From Onchocerca volvulus (taxonomy: Eukaryota > Nematoda > Chromadorea > Rhabditida > Onchocercidae): 64,000 nucleotides of DNA. Shown here in pieces: positions 38,401 to 49,900 of this stretch. The stretch is from positions 8,583,560-8,647,559 of the forward strand of contig HG738140.1 of the NCBI GenBank assembly GCA_000499405.2. The letters run 5' to 3'. The stretch's first letter is position 1. Each line of letters begins with the position of its first letter. The position numbers and the translations under genes were made by a program. The notes under the pieces were generated by a model. That model did not search any database, was not told the DNA's origin, and saw only the letters and a program-made list of their open reading frames with translations.

Positions 38401-41400
38401 CAAAAGAAGTTCGAAAAACAGAGGAATAGTGAAAACTGATCTTTTTTTGATATTTCAAATATAAAAAATAGAATGCTGCATAAGGAAGAAGAAAAATAGA
38501 TTATTGTTTGAAGGAGGGCAATTCCTCTTATCTTCTCTAAGATAAATCAAAAACTAAATTACGGCAGGAATTTTTTGAGTAATAGTTATTTCATTTTTTC
38601 TGTTTGATCAAATCTATGAGTATTTTTGATGTTTATTTTAACTCAAACTTCTTGGCTTTCAGTCTTTATCGACAGAATTGATCTACTGCTAAAAATGTCT
38701 AACTTTCATTTTTTAATGTCGAGCAGCAACATTTAAAATGAATTTGAATGACACATTAATTATAGGATGCTAAATCTTGGGAAGAATTCTTCTATGTTTC
38801 ACAAACTTTACAAAATATCCCTGTCGATATATCAATACCTTTGCTATGTTCACAATCAGTTGACTCAAATATATCTCATTTTTTAATTCAAATAGAATTC
38901 AATAAAGACTGGAGAAAAAAAAAAGAAATTTTGAAATTAGTAACAAAAAGACTTCATTAAAACCGGAAAAACGATTCCTAAATAAAAGTCTTTGAATTGA
39001 TCATATGGAATTTTAAATGATTCGCAAAATTTTTCGAATCGAACGGAATTGATAAGAGATCTTTATTTGCACTGAAATCCAGAAAATTGGTATATTTCTG
39101 TCGTCTGCTATTTTGTAAATAGCTAACTTTTCAAATATATCAATTTGGCCATTGAATTTATATTTTGCAAGGAATTAGCTTGCAGAAATCGGGTTTGTTT
39201 TTAACAATGAAGAATTGATCATAAACATCAAACTATATCTGGAAAATGAAACAAATTTAGTTCGATATCTAGGCTATATCTTTCAATTTTATGTCCTAAT
39301 ATCATATGAGGAAGGAATGAAAATGAAGAAATATGTATTCATGAAGTCAACAAAAAGTTTGAAAAGTTTTCAAAAGCTGAAATATGTATGCGATTGATCA
39401 AATATTTTTGCGGCATAAGGCAATCAAACGAGCTTTAGTTAAAACTTTTTTTTACCAAAAATAAAAATATAAGGGCCACATATGCTTCCAGCGGCTTTTT
39501 TTTTTGGAGCAGCAAAGTTTGTTAGATAATTAATTAGCAAGAACTTTATAAGCAACAATCTAACTAACACAAATTTTTTGTTGAAATTATGAAGCTATAA
39601 CGATCACTACTGCATAGCCTATTTAATGTGATTTATGAAAATTAACATTAACTCCGTAAGGAATTAATTTATGAAGAAAAAATCGAAAATAGTAGAAATT
39701 AAGTCCTATGGCAATTTTCAAACAGAATAAATAAGATTTAATGAATCAATATGAGAAATCATCATTTACAGAAAACTGCTTAAGAACAGAGAAGAACATT
39801 GCAGACGTTTGACATTGCTAAAAAAGGCTTTTCTTTACAAAGTTAAAAATGAAACAAACAGTTCAGTTTCAAGTGACTAAAAAACAGAAATGAATTTGCA
39901 TTGAAAGTGAAAATTCTGTTGAACTGTGTGGTCGATGTTCAGAAGAGTTCCAGTTGAATAAAAGAGAGAAAAGAGGAGCGAATAACGAACGTCTAAGACT
40001 GGTTGAAAGCTACTAAACAATGCAAAGCACTAAGCACCGATATCGATCCAAAGTTTATTATTAGCGCTCAGAGCTAGACCGACTTGGAGAGCACTAGACG
40101 ATGGATGACATCTGGCAGCGGTCAAAATATGAATGAAACACGCATTCATTTCAAGATTAGCATAAAATTTATTCGGAAATTCCATCGAATTTCCGCTCAC
40201 ACAAATTCATTTAATGATAAGCTTAATAGACAGATAAATTCGTCTGATGATAAGCTGTTATCGTGATCAGGAAGATTTATTTCTAATTAAAATTATTTAA
40301 TGATTGCTCGAAAATATATCGCTCTTCTCAGTCATTGACATTCTTGTAAAAAAGCGATGATGTGTATTCGAAAAATAATTGATAACTGAATTAACGTGTT
40401 TATATCAATTTTACAAGTTGAATCTTTTCAGTGGAAAAAACGATAGGAATCATTCGCTGTTGTGTTGAAGGTATTATAATGGATTTTTATGCAAATCATT
40501 TTCCTCAAATTCTTTAAATGGATTGAACGCTACGGAAAAATTAAAAACTTCCATAAATTCATTCATTTTCGAAGTTCATAAATTATTCAATCATTCTTGA
40601 ATTTCAATGACTAAATAATCATTTTCATAAGCATCGTAAAATATTCAGCTATACTTTCAACCAAATCGCTTGAACAAAGGAAGTATTTTGAAACTAATTA
40701 TTGGTAACAAGAAGGACAAAAATAGTAAAAAATGATTGGTCCATGTCGATTATTAGTTTTCTGGATAGATTTCTGTCGTGTGTCTGAAAAAATGGCACAA
40801 AGCCTTATTAGAATCGATAGTCAATGAGTGCACAAGCCATAAATTGACCACTGCGTAATGGTTTAGATTTTCATGCAAATTTAATGGGGATTTTGGATTG
40901 CCTGCTTCAATTTATTTCAAAAGCTTTTTATTTCTTGAAATAGAAACTCAAGAAAAAGAGTTGACAGTTATGAATTGAAATTTTTTTAGAATTTTAGAAA
41001 TTCCAAAATTTTGTTACCAAAGAGATTTCAACAAAAAAACAAAAAGCTGTAATGAATAAAACTTTAAATACTCCCGCATTATAATAGATGCTTTTCCTAT
41101 CCTATCAGTCTATGTAAAATGTGAAATCATCAGTATCAAGCTCACTCGTTTATGTTGTCTGATATCACCATTTTCTAAAATATAACAACCTGCTTAAACC
41201 TAAAAGAAATTAAAGGTGGCAGAAAGAAAGGGAAACACAGAACAACAAAATCAAAAAATAAACGAACAGAATACTTATGGAACTTACCACACAGTAGACT
41301 CCTTCAAATTTTCATCAAAATTTGCTTCATGATTAAAATTGTCAAGTACAAGAAATCAGATAACAGAACAAAAAAGGCATAAAATGTGCCATTCGTTATC

Positions 41401-43141
41401 TATATTCGTTTCCGTAGTTATGAAGTCTGTTTATAACTGGAATGCATGAATCACATCTCGGAAGTCTTATGTCACTTTTGCAAATGTTTGATGAAACATT
41501 CCAAAGAATTTTTCAAGAACAGAATACGCAAAAGGAACTAAAGAAGGTACGGAAGAATATACAGAGATGGAAGCAGTTGATAGATCGAAATAAGTTGATG
41601 AACAAGCAAATACCACATAGTTAAAATTTTGAGAAAGATATTAGTTAATATTTTGCCAAATTTAAATTTGAAAGAAAGATAGGAAAAAAGTATACGTCGA
41701 TGTGTGCCAGCACCTATAATAAATGTATGTTACCTGATCAGCTTTTATGGCATGCTGACATGGCACTAACAATACAATAAAATTTGCACTTTTCTTCCAT
41801 CTCTACGTGTTTTTACATTTTGAAATTATCAGAATTGTGGATGTGCTATCATTTGCTGATATCAGTAAAGTTTACCAAGTGATAGCCATCAAAAGTTTGG
41901 AAAAGTTGTTTAACATTAAACTGAGATAAATATGCCTAATATTAGTCATATTTACGAAAATATGATAGCTATTTCCAGAGCTTAAAGCAGCGATAACTTT
42001 TTCTTTGATATCTTTTGTAATTTTTCTTTTTTTTTAACTTGAATTATCGATTGACAATTAATTCAGCTTCTTTGCTCATCAGGAGAAATACGAATTTAGC
42101 ATTGAGTATTAAAATTGTATTTTCCACAAACGAAATTAAGTCAAGCTACATCGAATTATTGACGTTATAAAATGATGGTACAATAACATGCAATAAGTAT
42201 TGCTGGCATGTATGCTCACTATGCTGCTAAGTTATTCCGTTATTCATCAATCAAGCAAAAAATCTATAACAAACTAAAAGAAGTTATTGTGTTTCAAAGA
42301 TTGTGTGCTGCATAAAATATATCCTTGATATATTAAGATGCTAAAGAATTACAATATTTAAGAGTCGAAATAACATTTTATAAAAATGAAGGGCTAAGAA
42401 GCAAATTTTAAAAAATATTTTTTTGAGTTGCCCAAGTAATTTCAACTCTATGCGGGTTGAATATAATGGAATATCACTGTTAAATGCAAAAGTTTAGAAT
42501 GAACCGATGATTTTTATTACCAGACGAAGTTCAGTTAGATTCGTTTGATGGAGTATGAAGTGATCGAAATGAACCAAGTTTGCTTTTCTTTTGTATTAGC
42601 CTTATCTTTTTCTAAGATTGTTCACCAAGATATTAATTTTAAAAAAATCATGGAAATGAACAAGGATTTTTCCTTCTAATATACCTTTTTTTTTCCATTT
42701 TATAAAGTAATTTCACGAAAGTTTAAAATATTTTCTTTCCAGTTTATTTCAGTGAGTATTAGCCTAATCAATTTCATTAAATCGGAATAATTCGTTTTTC
42801 ATAAATTTATTATCACTCTATTTGCGGATTTTTTTCAGATAATTTATTTTTTAATACTCAAAAAATGATGTCAAATTGAGCTTTGGACATTCCCAATAGA
42901 GAGTAATGTCTAACGTCATAAATGTTTGTGGACTGCATGAAGAGATTGTTTTCTCAAATAATTTTATAACTAAATTTTTATATTTATAGAATTGTAGTAT
43001 TCAGTTTAAGAAAAAGTGACAGTAAGATGTTTGGAAAATTATACAAACTTTTTCATTTCTAAATTATAATGGGTATATTGTTTATGCTTTCTCATTACAA
43101 ATGCTACAGTTGGTATCGAAAAAATCCGAAAGATGTAATTA
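35448..43141. other. Long intergenic region between divergent genes
   Basis: 7.7 kb of AT-rich DNA. Frames of 60-67 codons (36767-36970, 37348-37545, 39215-39397, 40084-40266, 41442-41624) show no family motif and no splice partners. A diverged direct repeat (CTTTAGAATTCAAT at about 37177 and 37213) and the hairpin at 35903-35950 are the only structured elements noticed. Confidence 0.5.
35903..35950. repeat. 20-bp-stem hairpin
   Basis: TAATATATTAAAACGAAGGT at 35903-35922 pairs with 35931-35950 with one mismatch and an 8-base loop. It is either a small foldback element or a cruciform-prone site. Confidence 0.85.
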
Positions 43142-43764
<623 letters not shown>

Positions 43765-44110
43765 TGATTAGTCAATCTCACTGTTTCTTTTTTTTTTTGC
43801 GTTTTGGCGGGAACATGTTTATCATTTTGGCGGTAAAAAAACAGCTATCAATTGAGATATTATATACGTTTATGTCACAAAGATATGCAGTTGAAACGTC
43901 TACTTCTTTGATTATTTTATCAATTTATGAATGTGTTCAGGTAATAGCAATTAAATATTTTTCCGACTTTCACTACTTGAACTTTACACCTTTATTAGTA
44001 ATTGACTGAACGAAAGTGCTCGAACGGCAATCTATGTTGTTTTACACGGAAAACAGCCCATCAGTGCAGTTTTACTGCCACACTTACTCCATTTTTTCTC
44101 TATTGATTTT

Positions 44111-44158
44111 TTTTGATATATATATATATATATCAAAAATATATATATGTATATATAA
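44111..44158. repeat. (TA)n microsatellite
   Basis: Two TA-repeat blocks separated by a short A run; the first is flanked by TTTTGA and TCAAAA and is therefore itself a palindrome. Confidence 0.9.
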
Positions 44159-44708
44159 TTTAATTTAATTTTATAGAATATCATTTTTGAGAGAATTTTA
44201 ATACTTTTTTTTCGTTTCATTTTTTGTTTCCAATTTTTTTTTTTTTTTAATATTTTTTCTGTATGGAACTCAATTTTCAATGGAACTCGCATTTTTCGTG
44301 TATAATTTCAATCAAAATATTGAATTTCCCGAAATTTTGAAGTGGTCAGTGTTTCTGTTTCAAAGGAAGCATGCGCTAGTATTTTGCTCTCAGGTTTCAA
44401 TATTTAAACTGTCTAAAAAAAATTAACCAAATTTCAAATTGAATAAAAAGCCAACAAAAATTTGTCGAAAAGCAATGGCTAATTTCTTTGATGTCATTTA
44501 ACAGTAAGTGGACATAGATTAAGATCAAATTGTGAAACATCAGATGTTAAACTTGAAATTTGGACAACAAATATATACCAAACAAGTAATACCATCTTAA
44601 TACAAGCAAATTCAAAATTTCTTCATAGTTCTTTAGGGATACAAAAATCGAAATTTTTGTATTTTTCGTTTTTGCTAATAAAAAGTGTGATTCTTCATCC
44701 ATACACTA

Positions 44709-44760
44709 GCGAAACATAAAAATTAAATACCTTGAAAAATATTTAATTTCTATGTTTCGC
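44709..44760. repeat. 20-bp-stem hairpin
   Basis: GCGAAACATAAAAATTAAAT at 44709-44728 pairs with 44741-44760 with one mismatch and a 12-base loop. It resembles the hairpin at 35903 in size but not in sequence. Confidence 0.85.
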
Positions 44761-45385
44761 TTTTTTTTTAATTTTTAGGCATTACTTTTCAAAGTTTTTA
44801 TTTTCAAAATAACATGCATAGCTGCTTTACTAATTTGTCAAACTTCATTGAGGAACGAGGATAAGATTAAGAAAGCTTATTTTAAAGTCCAGTTAAATGT
44901 AAGACATTTGACAAAGCGAATCAGCTGTATTCCATAATGTATGCAGTATCAATGTTCTTGTTACGCTGATAAAAAATTCTTAAATAGAAATTACGAAATG
45001 AATTTTAAAAAGAATGGCAGATGTTTTTGGAGCTTCTGAAATTTTCGAAATCACTCTAAATCAGTGAAATAAATTAGATTCAGGAAAATCTAATCCTTTT
45101 ATATGCCTCTGAAATTCTGCAAACAAATCTCATTTCTTACATTAAATTGCAGACGACCCAATTAAAAAATTTAATTTTTATGCTAATGGAATGCCTAATT
45201 TAGGCTTTACTATTCTCTGAGAATGATGAAGGTCTTCATCACTATTGAAGAAATAGATTTTATTGAAACTGAGAGAAAATAATGAGGCTTTTTCCTGAAT
45301 TATTTTTGTTTAGTATTGTACAGCAGGTCTAGATGGTGTATTTAATCAGATCATTTCCCCTTTTTATAGTAATAATCAAAGTTTA

Positions 45386-45990
45386 TTGGTAAAACTTCAG
45401 CAAACTCATGATATTATTGTTTTGAAAGAATCGATTTTGATATTTCCATCACAAACGGAAATTGAGAAGTTCACAGAACCATCGCGAGGCGAGAATCATA
45501 TGATAAGGAAATGTTATATTACTAGTGTAGTGTTGAGACGGGAAGTATGTTTCAAAGTAGATCTTTTGGAGTTTTTTGCATTTATGGCATGCTATCGATG
45601 CAGATTATGCAGTATTTTTGTGCAGAGGAATTCCGAAAGCAAACAAGACACTGCAAATTGACAGATATGTGAATGAATGAATGTTTTTCAGACAGACATG
45701 AATGTTTTTTTTCTAAATCTTACGAAACTCCTTTCACTTGTTCTGTCTAAAAAGTTGATGTGTTGAGTTTTTGCAATGAACCACTTAGTGATAGGCTATG
45801 GAATGAATCACTAGATGATAGTGAATCAATCTTATCAGCGAGAGATTTCGCTAAACATCAATATTCGTTGCAGCTGAGCAAATTGTACTCAACCAATTGC
45901 GAATGCGAACATTGTGCATGATGTCTTATACAATGTTCAACACGCTGGGAACTATTTTTGAAGGAAAAGAAAGTCTTATAAATTCAAAAT
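45386..45990 (+). pseudogene. Possible decayed gene, cysteine-rich end
   Basis: Two overlapping frames look more protein-like than the surroundings. One is open from 45386 to 45661 (SQTEIEKFTEPSRGENHMI). The other runs from about 45599 to 45926 with only two in-frame stops and reads CAEEFRKQTRHCKLTD, MNECFSDRHECFFSKSYE and, near its end, QLSKLYSTNCECEHCA. The last cysteine cluster recalls a post-SET zinc site, but that is a loose resemblance. No splice structure. Could be a broken gene or coincidence. Confidence 0.25.
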
Positions 45991-46936
45991 CAAAATTTGA
46001 CATTAAAATTCCAGAAAAAATTTACCAAAAATTTTTTAGAAGAAAAAAAAAATAAGCTTATACAGTTTTACATAATTTATTATTTTGGGATCATTTTCTA
46101 TATTTTGAAAATCTTCACTTGTGTCTTTTCCTCAGTTTTTCGAATTAGATCTGATTTTGAGAAAATATTTTACTTCTGGAAAGAAATATGCTGAAGAATG
46201 ACAGAATCCTTTCGAATAGATAAGTGTTTGTACTCAAAATAGTTTGTGTTTTTAAATTTATCGAACTGAGAGATAAAAGAATATTTAAGATAAAATAAAA
46301 AAAAGAAATTGTTTACTCATAAGAATGAATGGCTTGTGATCTGTCACGTATTTCGTTCATAGATGATTAAGCTCTGTCAACATCAATTTTCAAATGCAGA
46401 TATAGCGTTTTTAATTCTTAGATATTTTTCTTATCTGTAGAAGCTCAACTTTATCTTATATTCTGGAGATGCCTGACTCCGTCCACCAATTAATAGATAT
46501 TCCGGGGCAATTAGAGGTAATTATCTCTTTAAGTCTTTGAATATCTGTCAGCCTTTCTACTGCATCCGTTTGTCATCGATTCTCCAAATGAAATATCTAA
46601 TTGTATATTCCATGAATGTTGCTCAGATGATCTTTAAACTTAGCTGAGACATTCTGTGGCAATTCGTTCCACCAAAATTATTTCGAAGTTTCAGACACCC
46701 AAAGACAGAACTGTCAGTTGGTTGAAAGCATTTGATGATGAGTAATACGTTCGTTTTCCATTTAGCATATGTTATCGTCACAGGTCATCGATTGCTAGCA
46801 TGCTTCTTTTTTTCGAACGCTAACCTTTTTGATTTTGAAATGACTCGTACAATTTCCTTTTCATATTTGCTATTTTCCATATCTGTTTTACCATTTTAGA
46901 TCAAATTTCAGTACGAATACAACTTCTGTAATTCCG
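45991..46936 (+). other. Upstream region of the cortactin gene
   Basis: The translated first exon begins at a TTTCAG acceptor (exon start 46912) 25 bases before the ATG, so it is either spliced-leader addition or an upstream untranslated exon. An exon-like piece before a GAG-GTAATT donor near 46515 could be that exon; its short frame (MPDSVHQLIDIPGQLE) is out of phase with the cortactin frame. No other signals. Confidence 0.35.
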
Positions 46937-49900
46937 ATGTGGCGTGCACAAGTTGCTACGAATCTAACGAAGGAAGAGAAGTTAAAACAATTGGAAGAAG
47001 ATGATTGGGATACGGACCCAGACTTTGTGGTAAGTTTCCCAAATTGCTACTATTTTGTATCATTTACCATATGCTTTTTAGTCTCTTATACTTTTGAATT
47101 GTGCTATTACACTTAATAGTTTCAAGTAAATTTTATCAGAGAACCTTAATCTGAGCTGTGACCGTATCTTACAATTCCTCATTCAGAATTGATGAATAGG
47201 CCATTTTGCTTCACCTAATGGCAATGCTGAGTCCTATGGATAATATTCCAGTCGTTAGCAAAACATTTGATACTGTTGCTTATAACAACCTTAACACCAA
47301 GGATTGCTTTTTAAAAAGCTTTACGCTTTCACCAAAATTTGTAGGAATTGTTAACATTGCTCGACGAAATGAAATTTCATTTCTTCTTTGAATTATTAAG
47401 AGGTGAAAGAATGTTCGTTTCGTTCAATTGCATCATCGTCGGTAAATAAAAATAAAGAATTTCAGAATCAGAATAAGCATGCGTTCCAAATAAGGAGCCA
47501 AAGCAAGTGATATCCAGCCTCCCTTTTATAGACATTATCGAAAAAATCTTTATGACAATGTAGGCACGCAAAGCAGTTGAAACTTAGAAAATAATAAACA
47601 GTAAATACTGAATAATAATAAATAATTGGCCAATCCTTTATAACCCTCAGCTAGGGTCAATGTCGATTATCCATTTTAGACTAAGACTTTCGCTATTTTT
47701 ATAGGATGTAAGGTAATTTTGAGGTTATTGTTCAATGTAAATTCATTACATAACAATGGCAATTTCCAGAATGATTTAAATGAAAAAGAAAGTCGTTGGG
47801 GTGCGAAAACCGTTGAAGGATCTGGCCATCAAGAATCGGTTTCATTGGATCAGTTACGTAAAGAAGTGATTGAAAGTGATAACTTGATAAGGGTACATTT
47901 TTTCTCTTACTAAAAGTAACTGATTTGGCGTACATTTTTGGTTCATTTTTCGTTTCTAAACCGTTCCATCGTATTTTAATTCCTCATTCTTTGATTATTG
48001 ATGAAAAAGATTTTTTCCATGATGTATCAATAGTTTACTTTACATTTTTATAATACATGGAAATCAAAAATCAGTTTGCCGCAATAATTTTTCAACAAGG
48101 TAGAAGGCATATTTGCTTATCAACTTTTGTATTGCAGACCAAAAAATTAGCGGAAATGCCAAAAGCAAGTGAAGGATATGGTGGGAAATTTGGTGTGCAG
48201 AAGGATCGTATCGACAAGGTTTTTCATCACTTTATACTTTTCAGTTCTGGATTTACTAATTCTCTTCTTTTTTTTTGTTGATGGTCGATTGCTTTGTCAG
48301 CGATTTTAAAAGGAACTGATTCAAGTAAACTTTATTCGTATGTTACGAAATTAATATTGAAGCTATGCTTTTCAGTGTGCTGAAACATGGGAATATGCTG
48401 GAAAAGTAGACAAACATGCATCACAGAAAGATTACGCTAAAGGTTTTGGTGGGAAATATGGTGTTGAATTAGATCGAAAAGATAAAAGTGCTCTTGGTTG
48501 GGATGAAAAGATGGTTCTTTCTAAACATGGAAGTCAAATAGGTAGCGAAGTGTTGTTTCGTAATCATTTAGTTCTCAGTTTATATATTTTATGTGACTTT
48601 TCTATGTAAAATATAAACTACAGAAAAATATGAACTACAAAAAAGATTGTGTTTATAACCTCATCAGAGAGCTGATTAAGTCATTATGTGGCAACAAATA
48701 TTTACCAAAGTTACTTCGTCAATATGTAAAAAAGGTCAAAAACGCTCAGGAAGCATATGAAGTAATTCGCCCGATTGATATAAATAGAACGCTAGTTAGC
48801 ATTAAGAGCTATTCAAAATCAGAACAACATAAATTATATAATTTGATTTGGAAAAAAAAAAAAAACCATTATAAGTCAGATGGAATCAGTGGTCCTTTAT
48901 CAGATGAGATTAATTCCGCTGATCGGAAGATTATTTTGTAAGCTAGTGGGTCAAACATATTTTTTAATGGGTTCTTTTTATGTTATCTTGCATGTATTAA
49001 GTGTATTAAAATCGATTATTCTTGATATTTTGGCATTGATTTTTAGACTATGCAAAAGGTTTTGGTGGGAAATATGGAGTTGAGACTGATAAAAAAGATA
49101 AAAGCGCTCTCGGTTGGAACGAGCAGGAGAAACTTCCACAACATGAGAGCCAAATAGGTATTGATTTGAACTTTGTTATGATACTCCTGAGTCGCAAATT
49201 ATGTTTCGGGATTGTGGAATAGATTAAATTCAAATATCCGATTTTGAGTTATAAAAGATTATAAGGCAGTAGTTTTGCAGATTACAAGAAAGGTTTTGGC
49301 GGGAAATTCGGTATTCAAGAAGACCGCAAAGATAAAAGTGCACATGGCTGGGAAGAACATGAAAAACTGCAACAGCATGAAAGCCAGATAGGTATCAGTT
49401 GAGAGTTTTTAAAAATTTTTTTACTAATTCTATCTACTCTAGAACATTTGTTGGACAGATCATTAATAAATTTCAGATTACAAGAAAGGATTTGGTGGTA
49501 AATTTGGTGTTCAAGAAGATCGGAAAGATAAAAGTGCAGTTGGTTGGGATGAACACGAAAAACTGGCAACACATCAAAGTCAAGTAGGTAGGCTCAACTT
49601 CAAAAGTTCTTGTATTATTTCGAGGCATTTCATGCTGCTAACACTTCCTTAATTTTAGATTATAAAAAAGGATTTGGTGGAAAATTTGGTATCCAAAAAG
49701 ACAGAAAGGACAAAAGCGCTGTTGGATGGGATGAGCATGAAAAATTACACCAACATGAAAGTCAAACCGGTAGGCAAGAGTAGTTAATTTCAAATTTTCT
49801 ATTAAGTTTTGCACTAGTAAAGATCTTTGATAATCATATTTTTGAAGTATTTTTAGATTATAAAAAAGGTTTTGGTGGTTGTTTTGGTCTGCAAGAAGAT

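Noticed and set aside
46453..46515. Short frame MPDSVHQLIDIPGQLE before a GT donor as first coding exon of cortactin
   Set aside because: Its phase does not fit the cortactin frame, and MWRAQV at 46937 matches the known cortactin start.
48877..48900. Short match (GATGGAATCAGTGG) between a cortactin intron and the inner edge of the foldback repeat
   Set aside because: Only about 14 bases; too short in a 64-kb window to claim a relation.
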